A stretch of DNA of 47,400 nt from Prevotellaceae bacterium (GTDB taxonomy: Bacteria > Bacteroidota > Bacteroidia > Bacteroidales > Bacteroidaceae). Of the stretch, positions 1 through 7,635 are shown piece after piece. How positions within the stretch are numbered: position 1 is the stretch's first letter; every line of letters begins with the position of its first letter. Position numbers and translations under genes: made by a program. The stretch spans positions 1 to 47,400 of the forward strand of contig JAJPYT010000197.1 in the NCBI GenBank assembly GCA_021204845.1, in the 5' to 3' direction. Below the pieces are notes generated by a model. That model searched no databases. It had not been told where the DNA came from and saw nothing but the letters and a program-made list of their open reading frames with translations.

Positions 1-300
1 CATACCGGGGGTTAGAACCCCCGGCTACCAAGGGGGAGCACCTTCGGCGCTCATTTCTCTCTCGTGCCTTAACCGAGGGTCTAAAGACCCACGGCTAACC
101 CTGTGGAGTGGCTCCGCCACTCGGACCGCCCAGCGAACGGCAAAGCCCTCATCGAAGATAATCTCTATGTGTCTCATTTTGACACACCCTTTTTGCCTCT
201 GGGGCTGTAGAAGAGACCGCGGCTATAAAAGGGAGCACGGTAGCTTCGCTGAGGGGTTATCTTCGCTGAGGGTTCCACCGTTCCATTTTGACGCGCCACC
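1..300. repeat. Intergenic palindromic and dispersed repeats upstream of htrA
   Basis: No gene is supported here. Two related hairpins are visible: 5-24 (CCGGGGGT/ACCCCCGG) and 77-90 (GGGTCT/AGACCC, flanked by CCG at 73-75 and CGG at 92-94). Both are followed by CGGCTA. A third, unrelated hairpin lies at 106-122 (GAGTGGC/GCCACTC). Positions 240-297 carry, on the minus strand, the motifs CCCTCAGCGAAG and GCGTCAAAATGGA, which recur near 18.8-19.4 kb. The sequence near 175-187 (TCATTTTGACACACC) is a further variant. Whether these are REP-like elements or remnants of insertion sequences cannot be decided from this window. Confidence 0.6.
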
Positions 301-422
301 CGGAGAAGCATGCTCGTCTGAAGCCACCTTCGTGGTTTAAGGAATGTGAAACCCCCATGGGTTTGCTGTTAATTACACTGAAATGTGACGCTCCAGGGGT
401 ACAACGTATTGAACCAAGCGTG

Positions 423-430
423 TAAATTTG
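423..430 (+). promoter_or_regulatory. -7 box of htrA promoter
   Basis: TAAATTTG matches the Bacteroidetes -7 consensus TAnnTTTG and lies about 58 bases before the htrA start. I do not see a good -33 TTTG at the expected distance, so this rests on the -7 box alone. Confidence 0.45.
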
Positions 431-487
431 CGTCACAGAACTGATGAGACGAGCTGGCAGATATGATAAGAAAAAACGATAACAGCA

Positions 488-1969
488 ATGAAACAGACTA
501 CTAAGAATTGGATAGGCGTGGTCTGCCTGGCATTGGGCAGCAGCGCGGTGACAGGCGCGGTGATGCGCCAGGGAGGCAGAAACATGGATGTCCCCGCCCA
601 GGCAGGGGAGACCGCCACGACCGCCCCGGCGGGGCTGGTGGACCTGACCTACGCCGCGGAGAAGAGCGTGAACAGCGTGGTTTACATCCGTGTGACCATA
701 AACGGAAAGACGCAGAGGGTGCAGACGCAGGACCCCTTCAGCGACTTCTTCGGCGACTTCTTCGGCTTTGGCGGGCGGGGGCAGCAGCCGCGCGAGAGGG
801 AATACAAGACCCCCGACCAGCACGCCGCGGGCAGCGGTGTGATAATAAGCCAGGACGGCTACATAGTGACGAACAACCACGTGGTGGGCGAGGCTGACGA
901 GATAATGGTGAAGCTGAACGACAACCGCGAGTTCAAGGGGCGCATAATAGGCTGCGACGAGACTACCGACCTGGCGCTGGTGAAGATAGAGGCTAAAGAG
1001 CTGCCCGCCATAGCCATAGGCAACAGCGACGAGCTGAGGCTGGGGGAGTGGGTGCTGGCGGTGGGCAACCCCTTCAACCTGACCTCGACGGTGACGGCCG
1101 GCATAGTAAGCGCCAAGGCCCGCTCGCTGGGAGCTAACGGAGTGGAAAGTTTCATACAGACGGACGCCGCCATAAACAGCGGCAACTCGGGCGGGGCGCT
1201 GGTGAACGCGAGGGGCGAGCTGGTAGGGATAAACGCCATGCTCTACAGCCAGACGGGCTCTTACACGGGCTACGGCTTCGCCATCCCCACCACGATTATG
1301 AACAAGGTGGTGGAGGACCTGAAGATTTACGGCACGGTGCAGAGGGCTGTGCTGGGAGTGATGGGAACGGACGTGTCGGGCTACATAGACCAGGAGAAGG
1401 CTAAGGGCAACGACATAGACCTGGGAGCCGTGAGCGGCGTGTGGGTGAGCGAGGTGACCGACGGCAGCGCGGCGCAGGAGGCTGGCATAGAGAAAGGAGA
1501 CGTGATAACGGGCATAGACTCGCGCGAGGTGGGCAAGATGGCCGAGCTGCAGGAGCAGCTGGCGCAGCACAAGCCTGGCGACAAGGTGGAGATAAGCTAC
1601 ATACGCGGCAAAAAACCGCACACCGTGACGGTGACGCTGCGCAACTCGCAGGGCAACACGAAGATTGTGGAGGAGATGGACCTCGACCAGCTGGGCGTGA
1701 GCCTGAAGCCGCTCTCGGAGGAGGAGCAGAAGCAGCTGGGCGTAGGGTACGGACTGGTGATAAACGCCATACGCAACGGCAAGATGAAAGCCGCGGGCGC
1801 CACGAAGGGAACGGTGATTTTGCAGGTGAACGACAACAAGATGACTACGGAGGATGACTGGGAGGAGACAGTGAAAGCCGCCAACCAAAGCACCGACCGC
1901 ACTCTCTGGATAAAAGCCCTCACGCCCAGCGGGCGCAAGGTGTCTTACGTTATCGACCTGAGCGAGTAA
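488..1969 (+). CDS. htrA: HtrA/Deg family serine protease with two PDZ domains
   Basis: Periplasmic protease/chaperone of the DegP/DegQ family, which degrades or refolds damaged envelope proteins. A hydrophobic N-terminal segment (residues 8-25) should act as signal peptide or anchor. The trypsin-like domain shows the full triad: His131 in TNNHVV, Asp161 in TTDLALVKI and Ser234 in GNSGGA. A glycine/phenylalanine-rich loop precedes it (83-97). Two PDZ domains follow, roughly 265-370 and 390-490; the length of 493 residues is normal for the two-PDZ type. It sits upstream of rpoD, separated by a terminator-like stem and the rpoD promoter, so it is probably its own transcription unit. Family assignment is firm; the choice between the names DegP and DegQ is not. 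Confidence 0.95.
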   Translation: MKQTTKNWIGVVCLALGSSAVTGAVMRQGGRNMDVPAQAGETATTAPAGLVDLTYAAEKSVNSVVYIRVTINGKTQRVQTQDPFSDFFGDFFGFGGRGQQPREREYKTPDQHAAGSGVIISQDGYIVTNNHVVGEADEIMVKLNDNREFKGRIIGCDETTDLALVKIEAKELPAIAIGNSDELRLGEWVLAVGNPFNLTSTVTAGIVSAKARSLGANGVESFIQTDAAINSGNSGGALVNARGELVGINAMLYSQTGSYTGYGFAIPTTIMNKVVEDLKIYGTVQRAVLGVMGTDVSGYIDQEKAKGNDIDLGAVSGVWVSEVTDGSAAQEAGIEKGDVITGIDSREVGKMAELQEQLAQHKPGDKVEISYIRGKKPHTVTVTLRNSQGNTKIVEEMDLDQLGVSLKPLSEEEQKQLGVGYGLVINAIRNGKMKAAGATKGTVILQVNDNKMTTEDDWEETVKAANQSTDRTLWIKALTPSGRKVSYVIDLSE

Positions 1970-1997
1970 GCCAAGAGGGGGAGAAACGAAAATAAAA

Positions 1998-2033
1998 ATA
2001 AAATCGGGGTTCCGTTAGGAATTCCGGTTTTAT
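1998..2033 (+). terminator. Terminator-like stem-loop between htrA and rpoD
   Basis: A 16-bp stem (1998-2013 with 2018-2033) that is complete if G-U pairs are allowed, with a GTTA loop. It starts with an A-rich arm and ends in GGTTTTAT, as bidirectional terminators often do. It occupies the place where the -33 element of the rpoD promoter would lie. Confidence 0.65.
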
Positions 2034-2038
2034 TTCGC

Positions 2039-2046
2039 TATATTTG
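2039..2046 (+). promoter_or_regulatory. -7 box of rpoD promoter
   Basis: TATATTTG is a perfect TAnnTTTG match, 26 bases before the chosen rpoD ATG. The -33 region falls inside the preceding stem-loop and has no clear TTTG. Confidence 0.6.
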
Positions 2047-2071
2047 CGCCCAAATATGCGCATTTTTGATT

Positions 2072-2935
2072 ATGAGACAGCTAAAGATAACCAAAAGTAT
2101 CACAAATCGTGAGAGCGCGTCGCTCGACAAATACCTGCAGGAGATAGGCCGCGAGGAGCTGGTGACCGTGGAGGAGGAGGTGGAGCTGGCCCAGCGCATA
2201 CGCAAGGGCGACCGTGCCGCTCTTGACAAGCTTACGAAGGCCAACCTGCGCTTTGTCGTTTCCGTCGCCAAGCAGTACCAGAACCAGGGGCTCAGCCTGC
2301 CCGACCTTATCAACGAGGGCAACCTGGGACTGATAAAGGCGGCGGAGAAGTTTGACGAGACACGCGGGTTCAAGTTCATCTCCTACGCCGTGTGGTGGAT
2401 TAGGCAAAGCATTCTGCAGGCTCTGGCAGAGCAGAGCCGCATAGTGCGTCTGCCCCTTAACCAGGTGGGCTCGCTCAACAAGATAAGCAAGGCCTACAGC
2501 CGTTTCGAGCAGGAGAACGAGCGCCGCCCCAGCGTGGACGAGCTGGCGGAGGAGCTGGACATGCCTGTGGAGAAGATTAACGACACCATAAAGGTGAGCG
2601 GCCGCCACGTGTCGGTGGACGCCCCCTTCGTGGAGGGAGAGGAGAACAGCCTGCTCGACGTGCTGGTGAACGAGGATTCACCCATGGCTGACCGCTCGCT
2701 GGTGAACGAGTCGCTGGCACGCGAGATAGACCGCGCCATAAGCACCCTGAGCGAGAGGGAGAAGGAGATACTGCAAATGTTCTTCGGGATAGGGCGCCAG
2801 GAGATGACGCTGGAGGAGATAGGCGACGAGTTCAACCTCACCCGCGAGCGTGTGCGCCAGATTAAGGAGAAGGCCATACGCCGCCTGCGCAACAACTCCA
2901 AGAGCCGGCTGCTGAAATCCTATCTCGGCTCATGA
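2072..2935 (+). CDS. rpoD: Primary RNA polymerase sigma factor (sigma-70/RpoD)
   Basis: Housekeeping sigma factor that directs RNA polymerase to promoters. I start it at the ATG at 2072 ([15 protein letters not shown]), the usual N-terminus of Bacteroidetes primary sigma factors; the in-frame TTG six bases upstream is unlikely. The 287-residue protein lacks the long acidic region 1.1 of E. coli RpoD, as is normal in this phylum. Region 1.2 is near residues 15-45, region 2 near 50-125 ([12 protein letters not shown], then [13 protein letters not shown] for -10 recognition and melting), region 3 near 130-205, and region 4 near 220-285 with the helix-turn-helix [18 protein letters not shown]. 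Its stop overlaps the start of the next gene. Confidence 0.97.
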   Translation: MRQLKITKSITNRESASLDKYLQEIGREELVTVEEEVELAQRIRKGDRAALDKLTKANLRFVVSVAKQYQNQGLSLPDLINEGNLGLIKAAEKFDETRGFKFISYAVWWIRQSILQALAEQSRIVRLPLNQVGSLNKISKAYSRFEQENERRPSVDELAEELDMPVEKINDTIKVSGRHVSVDAPFVEGEENSLLDVLVNEDSPMADRSLVNESLAREIDRAISTLSEREKEILQMFFGIGRQEMTLEEIGDEFNLTRERVRQIKEKAIRRLRNNSKSRLLKSYLGS

Positions 2936-3468
2936 CGATGAGACGCCTGTCGCTTGCCCTGGCGCTTTCGCTTGGCCTTGCCCGCGCATGGGCAGCCTCG
3001 CCTGTGCTCACGGGGGTCTATATGTTCGGCTTCGCCGCCTCTTTCACCGATTCTGTGGCTTACATAACTGACATACAGATGGTGGACTCGGCCTACGTCT
3101 ACAAGAAGACGGGCTTCCTTGCCGACCGCACGCTCTATGCCTCGCAGCTGAGCTCGTGGCTGCTCACCAACCTGCAAAGGGAGAACATGACGTGTGTGGT
3201 CTTTTTCAGCCCCAAAAGGGCGAGCTTGGAGAAGCAGCTGGCAAGGGTGAAGAAGAAATACCAGACAGGGCAGGCGGTGGTACTGACCCCGCTCACGAGC
3301 GACACCTTCCGGTTCACTGGCGAGGAGTGGATAGAGTCATTCGAGGTGCAGACCTCTGCCGAGGAGCCCAAGGAGAAGCGGAAAATGGAAGGTCTGCCCT
3401 TCGACGGCAGCGAGCAGCCCGACGGCCCGCCAGCCGCGGGAGGCTTCGGCATGGGCGGCCCGCAGTAA
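2932..3468 (+). CDS. Small exported protein of unknown function, coupled to rpoD
   Basis: The ATG overlaps the rpoD stop codon (ATGA), so translation is probably coupled; a second ATG at 2938 is an alternative start. The 178-residue product begins with a clear signal peptide (basic MTMRR, hydrophobic stretch to about residue 21, AWAAS cleavage region). The middle is a small mixed alpha/beta-looking domain (about 25-130) with a charged helix around residues 89-109, and the C-terminus (150-178) is Gly/Pro-rich and probably disordered. I recognise no catalytic motif or named family. Its position behind the housekeeping sigma factor may only reflect shared transcription. Confidence 0.75.
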   Translation: MTMRRLSLALALSLGLARAWAASPVLTGVYMFGFAASFTDSVAYITDIQMVDSAYVYKKTGFLADRTLYASQLSSWLLTNLQRENMTCVVFFSPKRASLEKQLARVKKKYQTGQAVVLTPLTSDTFRFTGEEWIESFEVQTSAEEPKEKRKMEGLPFDGSEQPDGPPAAGGFGMGGPQ

Positions 3469-3576
3469 CGCCCAGCGCCCAAGTTTATCGGGAAATATTC
3501 GAGGCTCTCCCTTATGCCACGGAAAATGAGGCTGAAAGGAGAGTTTTCCACTTCTAACTTTTTTTATATTTTCAAA

Positions 3577-3608
3577 GTTGGCGATAAGCGGCAAAAGCAG
3601 TACTTTTG
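3577..3608 (+). promoter_or_regulatory. Promoter of the moxR-bat operon
   Basis: GTTG at 3577-3580 and TACTTTTG at 3601-3608 are 20 bases apart, matching the Bacteroidetes arrangement (TTTG, 19-21 bases, TAnnTTTG). The moxR start lies 63 bases downstream. The 204-base gap before moxR holds no gene. Confidence 0.55.
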
Positions 3609-3671
3609 GGGACTTTTAGGCGACAAAACGAGAAAAAACACATAATAAACACATAAAAAACAGCGACAACG

Positions 3672-4667
3672 ATGGCAGAATCAATAGACATCCGCGAACT
3701 GAACGAGCGAATAGAGCGCCAAAGCGCATTCGTTACAAACCTGCAAACCGGCATGGGGCAGACGATTGTGGGGCAGAAACATCTGATAGAGTCCCTCTTC
3801 ATAGGGCTGCTTAGCGACGGACATGTGCTGCTGGAGGGCGTGCCGGGCCTGGCAAAGACGCAGGCCATAAAGACTCTCGCAAGCCTTGTGGACGCCAAAT
3901 TCAGCCGCATACAGTTCACCCCCGACCTGCTGCCCGCCGACCTGATAGGCACCATGATTTACAGCCAGAAGGACGAGAGATTCGTGGTGGAGCAGGGACC
4001 GGTGTTCGCCAACTTCGTGCTGGCTGACGAGATTAACCGCGCCCCCGCGAAAGTGCAGAGCGCCCTGCTCGAGAGCATGCAGGAGCGGCAGGTGACCATA
4101 GGCAAGCAGACCTACCAGCTGCCCGACCCCTTCCTGGTGCTCGCCACGCAGAACCCAATAGAGCAGGAGGGAACTTACCCGCTGCCCGAGGCGCAGGTGG
4201 ACCGCTTCATGCTGAAGGTGGTGATAGACTACCCGAAACTGGAGGAGGAGAAGAAAATCGTGCGCATGAACATTGGCGGGGAAAGCCGCAAGGTCACACC
4301 CATACTGCGCACGGAGGACATAAAGGAAGCCCGTGCCGTGGTGCGACAGGTTTACATCGACGAGAAGATAGAGCAATACATTGCCGACATCGTTTTTGCC
4401 ACCCGCTACCCTGAGAAGTATGGGCTAAAGGAGCTGAAGGACTACATAGAGTTCGGCGGCTCGCCACGCGCCAGCATCAATCTGGCGCTCGCCGCCCGCG
4501 CCTTCGCCTTCATCAAGCGCCGCGGCTATGTGATACCCGAGGACATCCGTGCCGTGGCTCACGACGTGCTGCGCCACCGCATAGGGCTCACCTACGAGGC
4601 GGAGGCCAACAACGTGACCACCGAGGAGATAGTAAGCCAGGTGATAAACAAGGTGGAAGTGCCCTGA
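3672..4667 (+). CDS. moxR: MoxR-type AAA+ ATPase
   Basis: Cytoplasmic AAA+ ATPase of the MoxR family, thought to act as a chaperone for von Willebrand factor A (VWA) proteins encoded beside it. Walker A is GVPGLAKT at 56-63, Walker B ends in LADE at 117-120, and sensor 1 is visible in VLATQNPIEQEGTYPLPEAQ. The ORF is full length for the family (331 residues). It is the first gene of the bat operon. Its last base overlaps the ATG of the DUF58 gene (TGATG), so the two are likely translationally coupled. Family assignment is secure; the specific client proteins are inferred from the neighbourhood. Confidence 0.95.
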   Translation: MAESIDIRELNERIERQSAFVTNLQTGMGQTIVGQKHLIESLFIGLLSDGHVLLEGVPGLAKTQAIKTLASLVDAKFSRIQFTPDLLPADLIGTMIYSQKDERFVVEQGPVFANFVLADEINRAPAKVQSALLESMQERQVTIGKQTYQLPDPFLVLATQNPIEQEGTYPLPEAQVDRFMLKVVIDYPKLEEEKKIVRMNIGGESRKVTPILRTEDIKEARAVVRQVYIDEKIEQYIADIVFATRYPEKYGLKELKDYIEFGGSPRASINLALAARAFAFIKRRGYVIPEDIRAVAHDVLRHRIGLTYEAEANNVTTEEIVSQVINKVEVP

Positions 4668-5536
4668 TGGAGACAGTAGAGATACTGAAAAGGGTTCGCC
4701 AGATAGAAATAAAGACGAAGGGGCTGTCGAACAACATCTTCGCCGGCGAATACCACTCCGCCTTCAAGGGCAGGGGCATGGCTTTCAGCGAGGTGCGCGA
4801 ATACCAGTACGGCGACGACATACGCGACATAGAGTGGAACGTGACGGCCCGCTTCAACAGGCCCTACGTTAAGGTCTTCGAGGAGGAGCGCGAGCTCACC
4901 GTAATGCTGCTGGTGGACGTGAGCAAGAGCCTCGACTTCGGCACCACACGCCAGTACGAGCGGGACATGCTCACCGAGATAGCCGCCACGCTTGCCTTTT
5001 CGGCCATACAGAACAACGACAAGATTGGGGTGATATTCTTCTCCGACCGCATAGAGAAGTTCATCCCCCCGAAGAAAGGGCGCAAGCACATTCTTTATAT
5101 CATACGCGAGCTGCTGGACTTCCAGCCCCAGAGCCGCCGCACCTCCATAGGCTTGCCTCTCGAGTATCTCACCCAGATAATAAAGCGGCGCTGCACAGCC
5201 TTCGTGCTAAGCGACTTCCTCGACACGGGCGACTTCCAGACGGCTCTCACGATAGCCAACAGAAAGCACGACATTGTGGCGATAAGAATTTATGACCGCC
5301 GCATGGCAGAGCTGCCCGACGTGGGTCTCGTGAAAGTTTACGATGCGGAGACCATGCACGAGCAGTATTTAGACACAGGCAGCCGCGCCGTCAGGAAGGC
5401 TCACGCCCAGTGGTGGAACAAGCTCAGCGGCAGGCTTGCCGACACGTTCTCGAACAGCAACGTGGACAATGTGACCATAAGAACCGACCAGGACTACGTG
5501 TCCGCCTTAATGACCTTGTTTGCCAAGAGATGTTGA
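4667..5536 (+). CDS. DUF58 domain protein of the Bat operon
   Basis: DUF58 proteins carry a VWA-like fold and regularly follow moxR. The family signature FKGRGMAFSEVREYQYGDDIRDIEWN is at about 34-58, followed by NVTAR and a metal-site-like DVSKS at 84-88. There is no signal peptide or strong membrane segment, so it should be cytoplasmic. The start overlaps the moxR stop, and its own stop overlaps the next ATG (ATGTTGA). It probably works with MoxR and the downstream Bat proteins in one envelope-associated complex; that role is inferred from context. Confidence 0.92.
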   Translation: METVEILKRVRQIEIKTKGLSNNIFAGEYHSAFKGRGMAFSEVREYQYGDDIRDIEWNVTARFNRPYVKVFEEERELTVMLLVDVSKSLDFGTTRQYERDMLTEIAATLAFSAIQNNDKIGVIFFSDRIEKFIPPKKGRKHILYIIRELLDFQPQSRRTSIGLPLEYLTQIIKRRCTAFVLSDFLDTGDFQTALTIANRKHDIVAIRIYDRRMAELPDVGLVKVYDAETMHEQYLDTGSRAVRKAHAQWWNKLSGRLADTFSNSNVDNVTIRTDQDYVSALMTLFAKRC

Positions 5537-6618
5537 GCAGGAGTAGTAGAAGAATATTAGCCCTTGTGGCTGCGGTTCAGCTGGCTCTCGCGGCTGGAGC
5601 GCAGGTCACTGTCGACGTAAGGATAGACAGTCTGCAACTGCTGGTGGGCGAGCAGACGGGCATCACGCTCGACGTGAGCTGCAACGCCAATCAGAAAGTG
5701 CAGCTGCCCGCCTTGCAGCTGGGCCACCAGCTGGTGCCCGACGTGGAGGTGGTGAAGATTTTGCCTGCCGATACCACATATCTCAATGACCGCGCCCGCT
5801 TGCAGGTGACGCAGAAATATATAGTTACCGCCTGGGATTCCTCCTTCTACTATCTGCCTCCCATGGCAGTAATGGTGGACGGCAAAAAGTACGAGTCCAA
5901 GAGCCTGGCGCTAAAGGTTTATACCATGGACGTCGACACGCTGAACCTTGACAACTACTTCGGCCCGAAGAGCGAGATGGACGCCCCCTTTGACTGGGAA
6001 GACTGGCGCTGGGTGGCATGGGGCAGCCTGCTAATGGTGCTGCTCGCCCTCGTGGGCGTGACGGTGCTTGTCTCGCTCAGGACAGGAACTCCCATAATCC
6101 GCATCATACGCCGCAAACCCAAACTCCCGCCACATCAGGTGGCTCTGCAGGAGATAGAGAAGATAAAGAATGAGCGCACGTGGGCGCAGGAGGACAGCAA
6201 GGAGTATTACACCCAGCTTACCGACACGCTGCGCACCTACATAAGAGACCGCTATAAGTTCAACGCCCTGGAGATGACCTCCGGCGAGATTATAGAGAGG
6301 CTCACGGAGGAGAACGACGAGGAGGCGCTAAGGGAGTTGCGCGACCTCTTCAACACCGCCGACCTGGTGAAGTTTGCCAAGTACAGCACGCTCATAAACG
6401 AGAACGACGCCAACCTGATGACTGCCCTCGAATATATCAACCAGACAAAAGTGGAGGTGGACGAGCGGCAGGAACAGGAAGTTGAGATAGAGACACCCGA
6501 GGTGAAGCACCACCGCATAGCCAAGCTCACGAAACGCTGCGTAGTAGCCGTGTGCGCCCTTGGCTTCTTGGGCTTGCTTTGCTGGATAGTCTACAGAGTG
6601 GTTGACCTATTGCTATAA
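5530..6618 (+). CDS. Bat-operon membrane protein, two TM segments (unnamed)
   Basis: I place the start at the ATG at 5530, which overlaps the stop of the DUF58 gene; the reading frame is open upstream to 5410 but that extension looks non-genic. The 362-residue protein has a signal peptide (MLSRSSRRILALVAA... to AGAQ, residue 25), an extracytoplasmic beta-rich domain (26-155), a TM helix at about 161-183, a charged cytoplasmic region (190-335, with an acidic stretch near 308-323) and a last TM helix at about 336-356. It occupies the slot between DUF58 and batA where Bacteroidetes bat operons usually carry such a protein, resembling DUF4381 proteins in organisation. No enzymatic motif is seen. 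Confidence 0.85.
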   Translation: MLSRSSRRILALVAAVQLALAAGAQVTVDVRIDSLQLLVGEQTGITLDVSCNANQKVQLPALQLGHQLVPDVEVVKILPADTTYLNDRARLQVTQKYIVTAWDSSFYYLPPMAVMVDGKKYESKSLALKVYTMDVDTLNLDNYFGPKSEMDAPFDWEDWRWVAWGSLLMVLLALVGVTVLVSLRTGTPIIRIIRRKPKLPPHQVALQEIEKIKNERTWAQEDSKEYYTQLTDTLRTYIRDRYKFNALEMTSGEIIERLTEENDEEALRELRDLFNTADLVKFAKYSTLINENDANLMTALEYINQTKVEVDERQEQEVEIETPEVKHHRIAKLTKRCVVAVCALGFLGLLCWIVYRVVDLLL

Positions 6619-6636
6619 GAGAGAGGAAGAAGTAAG

Positions 6637-7635
6637 ATGTTTTTTGCAAACCCGCTATATTTGTTGCTGCTATTGCTGCTGGTGCCATACGTGGTTTGGT
6701 ATCTGCTGCGGCACCGCACGGCTCACCCCATGCTGCTCGTCAGCACCACGGAGGCTTACCGCTTCCTGCGCCGCACGTGGAAGCAATATCTCATCCATGC
6801 CCCCTTTGTGCTGCGCTGCGTCTGCTACGCCGCCCTCGTCGTGGCGCTGGCCCGTCCGCAGACCATGAATAACTGGAAGCAGACCGACATAGAGGGCATC
6901 GACATAATGCTCTGCGTCGACATAAGTTCCAGCATGCTGGCTGAGGACATAAAGCCCAACCGCGTGAAAGCCGCGCGAGAGGTGGCTATAGAGTTCGTCT
7001 CGGGTCGCCCAAACGACAACATAGGTCTCACCCTTTTCGCCGGCGAGGCGTTCACACAATGCCCCCTCACAGCCGACCATAGCGTGCTCATAAACATGCT
7101 GCAAAACCTGCAGTGCGACATGACGCAGCACGGAATGATAGAGGACGGCACGGCGATAGGAATGGGGCTCGCCAGCGCCATATCGCGCCTGAAGGACAGC
7201 CATGCCAAGAGCAAAGTGATAATTCTGCTCACCGACGGCGTTAACAACCGCGGTGACATGTCGCCCCTCACGGCAGCCGACATAGCAAAGACTTTCGGCA
7301 TACGCGTCTATACCGTGGGGGCGGGCAAGAACGGACTGGCGCCTTATCCCATGCCAGTGGCTGGCGGGGTGCAGTATGTGCAGGTTCCTGTTGAGATTGA
7401 CGAGAAGACACTTCGCGGCATAGCTAACGCCACCGACGGCAAGTTCTACCGGGCGGAGAGCGCCAAGTCGCTGCAGAAGATTTACGAGGAGATAGACCAA
7501 ATGGAGAAGACGAAGCTCTCCACCAAGAAGTTCAGCAAGCGCTACGAGGCTTTCATGCCTTTCGTGCTGGTGGCTCTCGTCTCGCTGCTGCTGGAGCTGC
7601 TCCTGCGAATTACAATACTTAAACGCATACCGTGA
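6637..7635 (+). CDS. batA: BatA, membrane-anchored VWA-domain protein
   Basis: Two N-terminal hydrophobic segments (about 7-23 and 57-72) precede a VWA domain whose metal site DISSS lies at 95-99, with later conserved pieces LTDGVNN and a threonine-containing GTAIGMG loop. A C-terminal TM helix closes the protein (about 308-328). The 332-residue length is typical for BatA. Bat proteins were named for aerotolerance in Bacteroides fragilis; the molecular role is still poorly defined. The stop overlaps the start of the next gene (TGATG). Confidence 0.93.
   Translation: MFFANPLYLLLLLLLVPYVVWYLLRHRTAHPMLLVSTTEAYRFLRRTWKQYLIHAPFVLRCVCYAALVVALARPQTMNNWKQTDIEGIDIMLCVDISSSMLAEDIKPNRVKAAREVAIEFVSGRPNDNIGLTLFAGEAFTQCPLTADHSVLINMLQNLQCDMTQHGMIEDGTAIGMGLASAISRLKDSHAKSKVIILLTDGVNNRGDMSPLTAADIAKTFGIRVYTVGAGKNGLAPYPMPVAGGVQYVQVPVEIDEKTLRGIANATDGKFYRAESAKSLQKIYEEIDQMEKTKLSTKKFSKRYEAFMPFVLVALVSLLLELLLRITILKRIP

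Noticed and set aside
257-1888. Long open frame (543 codons) on the minus strand opposite htrA
   Set aside because: It mirrors the codon pattern of htrA, has a low-complexity composition (rich in His, Leu, Val and Arg) and no recognisable domain.
5410-5529. N-terminal extension of the membrane protein that follows DUF58
   Set aside because: It overlaps DUF58 coding sequence by 127 bases and lies ahead of a clean signal peptide beginning at 5530.
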